Shown here piece by piece: positions 16,667-28,812 of a stretch of DNA of 34,926 bases. Location of the stretch: assembly GCA_013151345.1 (NCBI GenBank), contig JAADIM010000021.1, positions 1-34,926 of the forward strand. Reading direction: 5' to 3'. The position numbers were made by a program, and so were the translations under genes. Numbering within the stretch: the first letter of the stretch is position 1; the number at the start of each line of letters is the position of its first letter. The DNA is from Gammaproteobacteria bacterium. GTDB taxonomy: Bacteria; Pseudomonadota; Gammaproteobacteria; SG8-11. The notes under the pieces are model-generated. The model did no database searches and had not been told where the DNA came from. It saw only the letters and a program-made list of their open reading frames with translations.

Positions 16667-18076
16667 ATGAGGATAATTCTATATTTACCGCTACTGGTAC
16701 TTATTATAAGTGCTTCCATTGCCGGATGCTCTGATAACACCCCTCTTCTCGAAAAAGTCAAAAAAGAAGGCGAACTGATTATTGTCACGCGCAATAGTCC
16801 TACTACTTACTACCTTAACGCTGACGGTCCTGCGGGCTTTGAATACGACCTGGCGAAATTATTTGCAGATGAACTAGGTGTTACGCTGAAAGTAACAACA
16901 CCAGATAGCCTTACTGATATTTTCCCAATTATTACCTCCGGAGAGGCACATTTTGCTGCCGCCGGATTAACGGTCACAGAAAAAAGAAAGGAATGGGTAC
17001 GATTTGGTCCTGTGTATCAAAATATTCATGAACAGGTCATCTATCATAAAGAAAATCCGCGGCCAAAAGATATAAATGAACTTGGTGACGGCTTGCTTGA
17101 GGTTGTATCGGGTAGCAGCCATGTTGAACAACTTGAAAAATTAAAAACCAGTTTTAAAAATCTCACCTGGTATGAAAATGATGAACTAGAAAGTGAAGAA
17201 TTACTGGCACTCGTTTGGGAACAAGTAATCGACTACACCATTGCTGATTCCAACGAAGTCGCATTAAACCAGCGATTTTATCCTGAACTAAAAATAGCAT
17301 TCGATTTGTCTAAACCACAATCACTTGCTTGGGCTTTCCCGCTTAGTAACGACACCTCGCTTTATGACGCTGCCACAGCTTTTTTTGAAAAAATCCAACA
17401 AAATGGCGAATTAAAAAATATCACCGCTCGATATTATGGAAGTGTCAAAACACTGAGCACCGGCAGCCGTCGATCGTTTGCGATACATTTTAACGAACGC
17501 TTTCCACGCTACCGTAAAATGTATGAAGCAGTCGCCGAAGAAAACGATTTAGACTGGCGCTTACTCGCAGCCATTGGCTATCAGGAATCGCACTGGAACC
17601 CCCTCGCAGTATCGCCAACAGGTGTCCGTGGAATTATGATGCTTACACGCGATACTGCAAAATACCTGGGTGTAAAAGATCGCGTCGACCCGATGCAAAG
17701 TATTGAAGGCGGTGCACGTTATTTTGCACAATTAAGAAATTCAATCGCCACGCATATCCAAGAACCGGCACGCACCTGGTTCGCTATTGCGTCCTACAAC
17801 ATTGGCCCTGGACACGTTATAGATGCTCAAATTATTACAGAAAAACGCGGCCTTGATCCTGATAAATGGCTTGACGTAAAACAAAGTTTGCCGCTTTTGC
17901 AAAAAGAGAAATGGTATAAAAATACTAAATATGGATATGCCCGTGGAAACGAGGCCATGCGATATGTCGCAAATGTGCGAACATACTACGATTTCCTCAC
18001 TTGGATAATAAGTCAGGAAGAAACTGACGAAGAAAAAAACAACGAAGCAATCAACCTCGATTCTCTGGCTTTATAG
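16667..18076 (+). CDS. mltF: Membrane-bound lytic transglycosylase F
   Basis: An outer-membrane lipoprotein that cleaves peptidoglycan to 1,6-anhydro-muropeptides. The signal MRIILYLPLLVLIISASIAGC has a lipobox ending at Cys21. Residues about 35-260 form an ABC-type solute-binding (SBP_bac_3) domain (IIVTRNSPTTYYL, FEYDLAKLFADELGV). The C-terminal SLT domain has catalytic Glu307 (IGYQESHWNP), then SPTGVRGIMMLT and GARYFAQL. AGGAG 8 nt before the ATG at 16667 fixes the start; an upstream in-frame ATG at 16571 lies inside the regulator gene and would bury the signal peptide. 469 residues is normal. It ends convergent with tadA; mltF beside tadA is conserved in gammaproteobacteria (yfhD-tadA in E. 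coli). Here it follows a response regulator, which is less usual. Confidence 0.94.
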   Translation: MRIILYLPLLVLIISASIAGCSDNTPLLEKVKKEGELIIVTRNSPTTYYLNADGPAGFEYDLAKLFADELGVTLKVTTPDSLTDIFPIITSGEAHFAAAGLTVTEKRKEWVRFGPVYQNIHEQVIYHKENPRPKDINELGDGLLEVVSGSSHVEQLEKLKTSFKNLTWYENDELESEELLALVWEQVIDYTIADSNEVALNQRFYPELKIAFDLSKPQSLAWAFPLSNDTSLYDAATAFFEKIQQNGELKNITARYYGSVKTLSTGSRRSFAIHFNERFPRYRKMYEAVAEENDLDWRLLAAIGYQESHWNPLAVSPTGVRGIMMLTRDTAKYLGVKDRVDPMQSIEGGARYFAQLRNSIATHIQEPARTWFAIASYNIGPGHVIDAQIITEKRGLDPDKWLDVKQSLPLLQKEKWYKNTKYGYARGNEAMRYVANVRTYYDFLTWIISQEETDEEKNNEAINLDSLAL

Positions 18077-18174
18077 ACACACTGACTGAAAAATTAATTA
18101 TACCCTTCGTTTTATCATCGTTTTCTAATGATAGTCGTAGCCTAGAAGGAACACAGCGCATTCCAGGACAAAGT

Positions 18175-20317
<2,143 letters not shown>

Positions 20318-20350
20318 CCATGTCCTTTTATTTGGGATTCTTGTCTGAAT

Positions 20351-20376
20351 ACTTGATATGAGTACTTGGTATGAGT
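20351..20376. repeat. 13-bp tandem repeat in guaB-guaA spacer
   Basis: ACTTGATATGAGT is followed immediately by ACTTGGTATGAGT, one mismatch. It lies just upstream of the guaA ribosome site on the minus strand, so it is in the leader of guaA mRNA. It may be a slippage duplication. It is similar in size to one upstream of the response regulator gene. Confidence 0.7.
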
Positions 20377-20393
20377 AGCTCTATGAATTATAT

Positions 20394-20420
20394 TTCTCCG
20401 GTTAACTGTTAACCGGAGAA
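20394..20420. terminator. Perfect palindrome between guaB and guaA
   Basis: TTCTCCGGTTAAC and GTTAACCGGAGAA are separated by a single T: 13-bp perfect arms. It lies 18 bp beyond the guaB stop. Only a weak A/T stretch follows on either strand, so it may be an attenuator or processing site lowering guaA relative to guaB rather than a full terminator. Confidence 0.55.
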
Positions 20421-20438
20421 TAATTTTAAAAAACTGCT

Positions 20439-21941
<1,503 letters not shown>

Positions 21942-22138
21942 TCATCGATAGCGGATTATAGGTATTGACGTTAATGGGGTAAACTGCTTAGCTACATATA
22001 GTGAAAATAAATACTTCATCGGGAGTGACTCCTTATCAGACCAACACCTAATTATGTCGAGATAAGTCGAATTAGCTGAATAAATAGTTTAAACACTTGA
22101 AATCACTGTAAATACAATATTAATTGGAGGGCTTTTAT

Positions 22139-22453
22139 ATGAGAAAGATTGCCATACTAACCGTACTACTTATGGCGAGCACCGCATGTACTACAATGAG
22201 CGAAGACGCCAGTATGGACGGAGATGTGGACTTAAGCGCACTTATTAAACAAGCCACAGAGGAAAATAAGAAAGCAGCAGCTGCCGGTGGGTTATGGCGA
22301 GATGCAAATAAAATAATCAAATCAGCCAAAAAAGCCTTGGAAAAAGGTGATGCCAAAAAAGCAGTTAAACTAGCCAAAATGGCATTAGCTCAAGGAAAAC
22401 TGGGTCAAGTACAAGCCAAGGCAGAAAAAAACGCTGGACCCTGGTTATTCTAA
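22139..22453 (+). CDS. Small lipoprotein, SoxXA-binding-protein-like
   Basis: A 104-residue exported protein. GGAGG (22126-22130) sits 8 nt before the ATG at 22139. The N-terminus MRKIAILTVLLMASTAC has a lipobox with Cys17. The mature part has a Thr/Ser/Asp-rich linker and a helical, Lys/Ala-rich domain with NKKAAAAGGLWRDANKIIKS and KKAVKLAKMALAQGKLGQVQ. This pattern resembles SoxXA-binding proteins (SoxK), where KKAA..GGEWRDTGK and GxxxQ are conserved. That family assists thiosulfate oxidation in sulfur bacteria, but relatives occur without sox genes, and none are in this window. It is monocistronic, closed by a strong terminator. The Sox link is a resemblance only. Confidence 0.7.
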   Translation: MRKIAILTVLLMASTACTTMSEDASMDGDVDLSALIKQATEENKKAAAAGGLWRDANKIIKSAKKALEKGDAKKAVKLAKMALAQGKLGQVQAKAEKNAGPWLF

Positions 22454-22499
22454 GTATTTATTTCCAAAAATACTGACTATTTTTAATATTTCGATTTAA

Positions 22500-22530
22500 A
22501 ACAGGTTACCACTGGCAACCTGTTTTTTTT
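22500..22530 (+). terminator. Rho-independent terminator after small lipoprotein gene
   Basis: AACAGGTT (22500-22507) and AACCTGTT (22517-22524) form an 8-bp stem with a 9-nt loop, followed by a T-run to 22530. It is the cleanest factor-independent terminator in the window. It stands 47 bp after the lipoprotein stop and 27 bp before the xseA start. Confidence 0.92.
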
Positions 22531-22556
22531 TGCCAAATTTAAACACTGTATACACA

Positions 22557-23924
22557 ATGTCAACGCAATCTGACCATATTGGTACATCGACGCCGGAAAG
22601 AGAAATATATAGTGTTTCCGGGCTCACTCAAATTGTTCGAGAAATACTTGAAGACAATTTTCCGCTTATTTGGCTTGAGGGCGAGATATCAAATCTCGCC
22701 AAACCTTCTTCAGGTCATATCTACTTTTCCCTGAAAGACGAATCATCGCAAGTCCGCTGTGCCATGTTTCGAATGCGTAATCGAATACTGAATTTTACAC
22801 CTGAGAATGGCATGCAGGTCTTGGTGCGCGCACGCGTAAGTTTGTACGAAGCTCGAGGCGAGTTTCAGCTCATTATTGAGCATATGGAGGAATCAGGTGA
22901 TGGTGCGTTAAGACGCGCCTTTGAAAAACTAAAACTAAAATTAGCAAATGAAGGCTTGTTTGACGAGGAAAATAAACAAGCGCTCCCGCAATTACCAAAG
23001 TCACTTGGTGTTATCACCTCACCTAGCGGCGCCGCTATACAGGATATTCTGAGCATCTTAGAAAGGCGTTTCCCATCTATTCCGGTTAAAATTTACCCTG
23101 TTCCAGTCCAGGGAAAGGAGGCCGCTAAAAACATTTCGTCAATGATCCAATATGCCTGCCAACAAAAGCAGTGCGATGTTTTGATACTTTCTCGAGGAGG
23201 TGGTTCACTGGAAGATTTATGGGCATTTAATGATGAGTCAGTCGCCCGTGCCATTTACAAATGCACCATACCGGTTGTTACCGGTATTGGACATGAAATT
23301 GATTTTACTATCGCCGATTTTGTAGCAGATCAACGTGCGGCAACACCTTCGGCTGCTGCCGAACTTGTCAGCCCCGATCGCTTGGAATGGTTACAAGGTC
23401 TTAATCATCTTGAAAAACAGTTACATAAAATAATACTACAATTGTTAAATCAAAAATCTCAAATACTTGACTATTTGCAAAAACGCTTGCAGCATCCCGG
23501 GCGTCGATTGCAGATGCAAGCCCAACGTATTGATGAATTGGAACAACGCTTAAGTAATGCACAGTTTGTGCAATTAAGACATATCAATTCACATTTAAAT
23601 ACCGTTTTTGCTCGTTTAAATCAACACACACCGATTCACAAATTAAGGCACTATAAATCTCAACACGATAATATTAGCCATCGTCTGAAAATTGCAATAA
23701 AACAATCAATATATGCAAAAAAACAACTTATAGCGAACACCAGCCGCGCACTGGATGCAGTTAGTCCACTTGCGACCCTGGGTCGTGGTTACGCCATTGT
23801 CAGAAAATGGCCAGATCAAACTTTAATTCAAACTTCTCGTAACGTCTCTCTAGGGGACAAAATCGAGGCCCGCCTGAAAAATGGCCGGTTAATATGTAAT
23901 GTAGAAAAAACACTAGATGACTGA
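22557..23924 (+). CDS. xseA: Exodeoxyribonuclease VII large subunit
   Basis: The large subunit of a single-strand-specific exonuclease acting in both directions in mismatch repair. The N-terminal OB fold starts EIYSVSGLTQIVREIL..FPLIWLEGEISNL and includes GHIYFSLKDESSQVRCAMF. The catalytic domain has LGVITSPSGAAIQDIL, LSRGGGSLEDLWAFN and GIGHEIDFTIADFVADQRAATPSAAAE. A long coiled coil (about 280-390) and the C-terminal PLATLGRGYAI follow. The ATG at 22557 is chosen because it gives a family-like N-terminus; an upstream start at 22530 would overlap the terminator. 455 residues is normal. The small subunit gene xseB is not next to it. The M23 peptidase gene starts 5 nt after its stop. Confidence 0.97.
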   Translation: MSTQSDHIGTSTPEREIYSVSGLTQIVREILEDNFPLIWLEGEISNLAKPSSGHIYFSLKDESSQVRCAMFRMRNRILNFTPENGMQVLVRARVSLYEARGEFQLIIEHMEESGDGALRRAFEKLKLKLANEGLFDEENKQALPQLPKSLGVITSPSGAAIQDILSILERRFPSIPVKIYPVPVQGKEAAKNISSMIQYACQQKQCDVLILSRGGGSLEDLWAFNDESVARAIYKCTIPVVTGIGHEIDFTIADFVADQRAATPSAAAELVSPDRLEWLQGLNHLEKQLHKIILQLLNQKSQILDYLQKRLQHPGRRLQMQAQRIDELEQRLSNAQFVQLRHINSHLNTVFARLNQHTPIHKLRHYKSQHDNISHRLKIAIKQSIYAKKQLIANTSRALDAVSPLATLGRGYAIVRKWPDQTLIQTSRNVSLGDKIEARLKNGRLICNVEKTLDD

Positions 23925-23929
23925 GTAAG

Positions 23930-24895
23930 ATGACTAAGCAAACTGAACACACACTAAGTAGCAAACATCTTTTTATACAAAAAATTATACAAAAAAAGTG
24001 TATGCGTATTTTTTGTATGCACGTTTTCTCCATGAGTTGCCTGGCAATATTGCTGTTCGCCGCAACTAGCCATAATGCACTAGCGACAACAGATCCTCCA
24101 CGGGAAAATCTCGTGCCTGGAGGTATTGCCGTTGTCCCTATCAGTAAAGTACATACGATCTTGACACCCCACGTCACCTATAATAACCGACGCGTTATGG
24201 TACTCGATGGCAAGTTTATCTGGTATGCCGTTGTTGGTATTTCACTTGCCGCCAAACCGGGCCAACACGAATTACGTATTGATCGTGCTGATGGTAAAAT
24301 AAAAATAAAAACATTTACTGTGAAACCAAAAAAATATGAAGCTCAACATATTACATTAAAAGACAAACGAAAAGTGAACCCGTATAAAAAGGATTTAACA
24401 CGCATTAAAAAAGAAAAAAAACTCATCTCAAGCGCTTTTCAAAGCTGGCGCAACGATGTACCAAGCGAAACACTTTTCACACTGCCAGTAGAAGGAAGAT
24501 TAAGCAGTCCCTTCGGCTTACGACGATTCTTCAATAAACAAGCACGCAAACCTCATAGCGGTATTGATATTGCTGCACCCAAAGGTGCGCCCATCAAGGC
24601 TCCTGCTGGCGGCGAAATACTCAGAACAGGTAATTATTTCTTCAATGGTAATTCTGTTTTTATCGATCATGGCCAGGGCTTGGTTACCATGTACTGCCAC
24701 ATGGATAAAATTGACGTTAAGGTCGGCCAACAAGTAAAGCAGGGCGAAGCCATCGGCAAAGTGGGCATGACCGGGCGCGTCACTGGACCGCATGTTCATT
24801 GGAGTGTTAGCATCAACGATACTCGAGTTGATCCTAATTTGTTCTTTCCTGAAACGATCGAAACCGCACTAGCAAAAAAAGCTAAACTGAATTAG
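23930..24895 (+). CDS. M23-family metallopeptidase, exported
   Basis: A 321-residue LytM-type endopeptidase, likely acting on peptidoglycan crosslinks in the periplasm. The N-terminus contains a signal sequence (residues about 25-52, ending HNALA). An ATG at 24002 would start right at the signal, so the 24 residues before it may not be translated; the ATG at 23930 is kept because it lies 5 nt after the xseA stop. A beta-rich domain (60-140) precedes the linker. The catalytic domain has HSGIDIAAPKGAPIKAPAGG with His209 and Asp213, CHMD (His257) and GPHVHWSV (His288, His290), a complete zinc and catalytic set. The N-terminal domain resembles that of M23 proteins next to xseA in other gammaproteobacteria. 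The exact substrate is unknown. Confidence 0.9.
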   Translation: MTKQTEHTLSSKHLFIQKIIQKKCMRIFCMHVFSMSCLAILLFAATSHNALATTDPPRENLVPGGIAVVPISKVHTILTPHVTYNNRRVMVLDGKFIWYAVVGISLAAKPGQHELRIDRADGKIKIKTFTVKPKKYEAQHITLKDKRKVNPYKKDLTRIKKEKKLISSAFQSWRNDVPSETLFTLPVEGRLSSPFGLRRFFNKQARKPHSGIDIAAPKGAPIKAPAGGEILRTGNYFFNGNSVFIDHGQGLVTMYCHMDKIDVKVGQQVKQGEAIGKVGMTGRVTGPHVHWSVSINDTRVDPNLFFPETIETALAKKAKLN

Positions 24896-24958
24896 TACCT
24901 GGACCTGTCTCTTAAGCCTGGGCAAAGGCAATGTTCTACGTAAGAACTCTTACATAAG

Positions 24959-25837
24959 CTACGTACTTTTTTCCACAAGATGACGCAACGGGGTCGCCAG
25001 CGAGATATTCATCTGTTTTGAGGTTTTTAATATCTCCTCCCTGAAGTATTGCCGTGTTGCGATTATGCCCTTAACATTTTTTGTATAATAATAAACGCAC
25101 CATTCAACCGCATGATCACCGGTTTCAACGATGCCGATCTCGATTGGGTATTGAGATTCAATATCGGTATTTTCTATTTTTGTCGCAATTTCAAAAGCCG
25201 CCTGAAACATCTTCCTGACGTTCGTCTCATCTTCAGCATAATCTATTTTAAAATGTAACTGCTCACGCAAGCCTTTTGCTGATGCAAATTTTGAAAGATT
25301 ATGAATTGTTTGTTCGCGCAAACGCGCATTTTTGATCATTATTCGATGATTATTTATCAAATTCAGGATTTCGGTATGAAACACTTTAGTTTTATATACC
25401 ACACCGAGCGTTCTATCTCCGTCGTTAAATTCGATTACATCGCCCACTTCCACCATGCTGCTATTGAGAATAATAAGCCCACTAAACATATCCGGCGCCC
25501 AGGTATTTTGTGTTAACGCCAGAAAAACGCCCACAATACCCACTGCACCACCCACCTCAAGCAAACTATCAAACCCAAGGAATCGAATAATTGAAACAAA
25601 CGCAATTATGAATACAAACGCAGAGGCAAAAATACTGAACAAACGCGAATTATACGTCTCGATCGGTTGACTTACGCCTTCGATCTCACGCGTTTTTCCA
25701 TAACGCCGTCGAATGAAATACTGTAACAAGTGCAATCCGGCATAACTGAGATACAGAACCACAATGATTGCCATAACCGTGTAGCCCAAGCCTTTACTAC
25801 TTTCCACCGTGTACATGTGGTAATACGTAAACGCCAC
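24959..25837 (-). CDS. MscS-type mechanosensitive channel, N-terminus frameshifted
   Basis: A 292-residue channel protein, start GTG at 25837 by default. Membrane segments: GYTVMAIIVVLYLSYAGLHL, LFSIFASAFVFIIAFVSII, and the pore helix GGAVGIVGVFLALTQNTWA. The MscS beta domain (VGDVIEFNDGDRTLGVVYKT) and the C-terminal alpha/beta domain follow. The frame stays open upstream to about 25887 with another hydrophobic segment (VFRAFNLLIIVAFTYYH). A further membrane helix lies in a second frame up to about 26031, joinable by one extra base near 25880. The real gene was therefore probably 24959 to about 26001. If the frameshift is real, the channel lacks its first helices. It is convergent with the M23 gene and divergent from the redox operon. 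MscS-like channels usually relieve osmotic stress; ion selectivity cannot be read. Confidence 0.82.
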   Translation of the reverse strand: MAFTYYHMYTVESSKGLGYTVMAIIVVLYLSYAGLHLLQYFIRRRYGKTREIEGVSQPIETYNSRLFSIFASAFVFIIAFVSIIRFLGFDSLLEVGGAVGIVGVFLALTQNTWAPDMFSGLIILNSSMVEVGDVIEFNDGDRTLGVVYKTKVFHTEILNLINNHRIMIKNARLREQTIHNLSKFASAKGLREQLHFKIDYAEDETNVRKMFQAAFEIATKIENTDIESQYPIEIGIVETGDHAVEWCVYYYTKNVKGIIATRQYFREEILKTSKQMNISLATPLRHLVEKST

Positions 25838-26001
25838 AATAATAAGCAGGTTAAAAGCACGAAATACACTTACACGAAATTTGGACTCGTCTCAGGTTCA
25901 TGATAAATGACACGCATAATTCGACGGGCAAATATCATTAATAAGACATTGACCGAAATAACTATTCCTTCAGCTATGTCAAATAGCCCAATAAATGACA
26001 A
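25838..26001 (-). pseudogene. Detached N-terminal part of the MscS-type gene
   Basis: The minus-strand frame reading SFIGLFDIAEGIVISVNVLL then MIFARRIMRVIYHEPETS is a membrane helix plus amphipathic loop that fits directly before the channel ORF. It ends at a TAA a few codons past the point (about 25880) where the channel frame should begin. Adding one A to the AAA at 25880-25882 (minus strand) joins the two. Possible starts are TTG 26001 or ATG 25938; neither has a clear ribosome site. Confidence 0.6.
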
Positions 26002-26231
26002 AATATTGTTATAGAGTTTTGTAGCATTATTTCATTTAGCTGCTTGTATTAACTGTTCTTTGTACTGCCGAGGCTCTATTTGCTTCCAGATCCTTTGTGG
26101 CAAGATATTTGTTGCAAGATAATTTTTGCGTGCCGTATTATATATGACCCACAGCGACGATACGACTATATCCTTACCCTTATTTCGTCTAAAATATGCA
26201 ACTTGCTTGAATCAAGACCGATGGTCTTAAT
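26002..26231. other. Divergent spacer before the redox operon
   Basis: There is no gene. GCAAGATA occurs at about 26100 and 26114, and A/T-rich promoter-like segments are present. It should carry the promoters for the channel gene (minus) and the redox operon (plus). Confidence 0.4.
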
Positions 26232-27839
26232 TTGGAAATACCAGACTTGAAAATACCGAACTTAGTACCAAACATATCACCAAACAGATCACCAAACATA
26301 GAGTTGGGCACGTTGCCCCCCTGCCCGGTCGCACCCGATGCGCTGCAGGGAATTCCCCGACAACAAACAAATCCGGCTCGCTGGCAGGGTGAGAATTGGA
26401 ATGAATTCGTATCTACATTGCAAGCAGATAATATTGACGTCATAGAAGACCGCGGAACACGAGGAATATATAGCACAGATGCAGGTGGGCTCGCTTATGG
26501 CATGCCTAATGGTGTCATCATAGCCCGGGATGCCCAACAAATATCAACTCTGTTGCGAAATGCCCAGCGATACCATATCCCCGTCACAGTGCGCGGTGGT
26601 GGCTTAACAACAGAAGGCGAATCAGTCGCATTTGGCGGTGTTCTGTTAGACATGACTGGCATGAGTCGAGTTCTACATATCGATAAAGATACGTTGACTG
26701 TGCGCACTGAAGCTGGCATTTTTTGGCACAGCCTGGCAGAAGAACTTCGGCGACATAATTTCGACTATCTATCTGCGCCACTCAACCTGACGTCATCCGT
26801 TGGCGGCACGCTGGGCGTCGGTGGTATCGATGTCAATTCAGCAAAACTGGGTTGCAGCGCTGACCAGGCGCTTTGCTTACAAGTCGTTACCCCAACGGGG
26901 GACATTATTGAATGTTCGGATGAACAAAATGCTGAATTATTTCAACGCGTCATTCTAGGGTACGGTCAATTCGGCATTATTACCGAAGCAACACTAAAGA
27001 TACGTCCCTTTACGCCTATGCGTATGCATTATTTTTATTATCGTTCACTGCGTAGCGCAATCAATGACTTGATCCTGCTTGATCAAAATGGTGTACCTGA
27101 TTACAGCGGCATTCTCACTATGATGGACAAAGCTGTCACATTACTCATCGCTTTTGATTCAGCGGAACGTGAAAAAACATTCTTTGAACAGTGGCACAAA
27201 CAATTACATGGTTATGGTGAACTGGGTTTTGGAATCCGGCTGGCAAGCTACTATGCTTTGCATCCCTGGCGCTTGAATGAATTGTTTTTCTTATTACGAC
27301 GCAAACACACTCTCTTTCCTGACTTGCAGCCTGCTCAACATATGCGTAACGGTGAAATCATTGACCGTACTGTAGTATTTTCCCGTGCCGTGTGGAAACA
27401 CTGGGGACACAAAAATATGGTCATCCCGGATCTTGCTACCAGCGTTGACAAATTTATCGATGCCGTCGAAAAAGGCAACGCAGTTTGCAAACATTATTTC
27501 CCGCGCTACACGTTATATTGCGTTGGCATCAAGCTGCGCGCTGAACACAAGGCACATTATGAATTATCCAGTATACCTCATGATGCCAAAGACTTTAGCT
27601 ACGGTTGTGAATTTGAGCCGATACTCGAGGAAAATAATTATAGCCGCGATTATCTGCAGTCATTTAAAAATGCGATCTACGACATTGGTGTTGACATGGA
27701 TACCAGTTATTATCGTTTTGGGGGCATGATGAAAGCTTACATTCGCCGTGCGCTGGGCGACGAAGTAGTGGAAAAGCATTTAGCGTTGAAACGTATCGCA
27801 GACCCTGCCATGATATTAAATCGAAATGTCATATTCTGA
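26232..27839 (+). CDS. FAD-linked oxidoreductase, cytokinin-oxidase-like
   Basis: About 535 residues with a PCMH-type FAD domain: GIYSTDAGG, PNGVIIARDAQQISTLLRNA, VTVRGGGLTTEGESV, then SSVGGTLGVGGID and GYGQFGIITEATLKIRP. The last two are close to plant cytokinin dehydrogenases (VGGTLS..GI, GGLGQFGIIT). The C-terminal substrate domain ends LALKRIADPAMILNRNVIF, as in alditol and DHCR24-type oxidases. At the usual covalent-FAD site (GxGHS) it has GGGLT, so the His is Leu and FAD is probably non-covalent. The start is unsure: TTG 26232 is first, but the following codons include a 12-bp tandem repeat, and TTG 26304 is possible. It overlaps the next gene by 14 nt. By analogy with GlcD-GlcF it may pass electrons to the neighbouring Fe-S protein. 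Substrate unknown. Confidence 0.85.
   Translation: MEIPDLKIPNLVPNISPNRSPNIELGTLPPCPVAPDALQGIPRQQTNPARWQGENWNEFVSTLQADNIDVIEDRGTRGIYSTDAGGLAYGMPNGVIIARDAQQISTLLRNAQRYHIPVTVRGGGLTTEGESVAFGGVLLDMTGMSRVLHIDKDTLTVRTEAGIFWHSLAEELRRHNFDYLSAPLNLTSSVGGTLGVGGIDVNSAKLGCSADQALCLQVVTPTGDIIECSDEQNAELFQRVILGYGQFGIITEATLKIRPFTPMRMHYFYYRSLRSAINDLILLDQNGVPDYSGILTMMDKAVTLLIAFDSAEREKTFFEQWHKQLHGYGELGFGIRLASYYALHPWRLNELFFLLRRKHTLFPDLQPAQHMRNGEIIDRTVVFSRAVWKHWGHKNMVIPDLATSVDKFIDAVEKGNAVCKHYFPRYTLYCVGIKLRAEHKAHYELSSIPHDAKDFSYGCEFEPILEENNYSRDYLQSFKNAIYDIGVDMDTSYYRFGGMMKAYIRRALGDEVVEKHLALKRIADPAMILNRNVIF
26267..26302. repeat. 12-bp tandem repeat at start of flavoprotein gene
   Basis: ACCAAACATATC, ACCAAACAGATC and ACCAAACATAGA run head to tail, giving PNIS-PNRS-PNIE if translated. 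This low-complexity run precedes the first conserved protein text, so it may be leader RNA rather than coding. Confidence 0.75.
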
Positions 27840-28812
27840 TAATATTAATAATTCGAATAAAAACTTCAATTATTGCCACGGTTGTGGTTTGTGTACTCTG
27901 GTCTGCCCCGCATGGCAACAACAAAAAGACGTCCGTGTTTCCCCCCAGGGTCATGCAAAAGCACTACAATACGGTGGCAAAATCAAAGCTGAAGCATTAT
28001 TTAGTTGTATTCTCTGCGGCGCCTGTTCAGCAATTTGTCCGGAAAATATTGATTTAACAACGATGTTGCTTGACTTGAGACAACAATCAGAAAAAACGCC
28101 TGCTCAACAAACAATTGAAAACGATTTGCTGCAATTAATAAAATTAAAACACGAACAGAAATTCAGCCAACCTCCTATCAACAAAACCGTATTTCTGCCA
28201 GGCCCAGAGTTACGTAGCAACCAGTCTTACCTGTCTCACATCATGCAACTTTTAAACAATCGCTACGATATCGCTATCGCAGGCGATGATGGCTACGATA
28301 TAAGTATGGCACTGGAAGCCGGTGTTGAAATACCTGCGCACAGACTTGATAGTTTTTTGCAACCAATACGATTTAGTATCAAACTTATTGTTAGCGATGG
28401 TTTATTAATACAAAAACTGCATCACTGGTTACCGTATACCAAGATCAACTCGACAGGATACGAACTCAGTCAATTGCCGCAGATACGTGAGCACATTAAA
28501 GATTCTGATTTTTATGTAATTGAAAGCCGCGCATACCATTGCAACTTTGAGAAAAATGTTTCTCACTACGACAAGCTGCAACGAGAACAATTTTGCCAAT
28601 TCAATCTAGATTTAAATCGATTGGCTATTCCCACAGGGGCTGTCAGCAATGAAAAATTACGTACAGCCGAATGTTTCAACACAACTAAACAGGCCGAATG
28701 GATGTTGTCAAATAAACAGTTCGCTCGTATCATTGTAGAAGATATGAAAGATCTCGCCTTATTATCCAAAATAAGTGACAAACCGGTCTTGCACCTCGCG
28801 GAACTAAATTAA
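27826..28812 (+). CDS. Two-cluster 4Fe-4S protein with degenerate C-terminus
   Basis: A 328-residue electron-transfer protein. Two ferredoxin motifs lie near the N-terminus: CHGCGLCTLVCP (17-28) and CILCGACSAICP (about 61-72), each CxxCxxCxxxCP, predicted to bind two 4Fe-4S clusters. This layout matches GlcF/GlpC/HdrD-type proteins, which continue with cysteine-rich CCG domains. Here the remainder (about 110-328) has the length and strand-helix look of that region (KTVFLPGPELRSN) but lacks the CCG cysteines; only scattered Cys remain. It should therefore work as a plain electron carrier. Its ATG lies inside the end of the flavoprotein gene and its TAA shares a base with the next ATG, so the three genes are translationally coupled. 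The protein as a whole is not recognised. Confidence 0.85.
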   Translation: MSYSDNINNSNKNFNYCHGCGLCTLVCPAWQQQKDVRVSPQGHAKALQYGGKIKAEALFSCILCGACSAICPENIDLTTMLLDLRQQSEKTPAQQTIENDLLQLIKLKHEQKFSQPPINKTVFLPGPELRSNQSYLSHIMQLLNNRYDIAIAGDDGYDISMALEAGVEIPAHRLDSFLQPIRFSIKLIVSDGLLIQKLHHWLPYTKINSTGYELSQLPQIREHIKDSDFYVIESRAYHCNFEKNVSHYDKLQREQFCQFNLDLNRLAIPTGAVSNEKLRTAECFNTTKQAEWMLSNKQFARIIVEDMKDLALLSKISDKPVLHLAELN

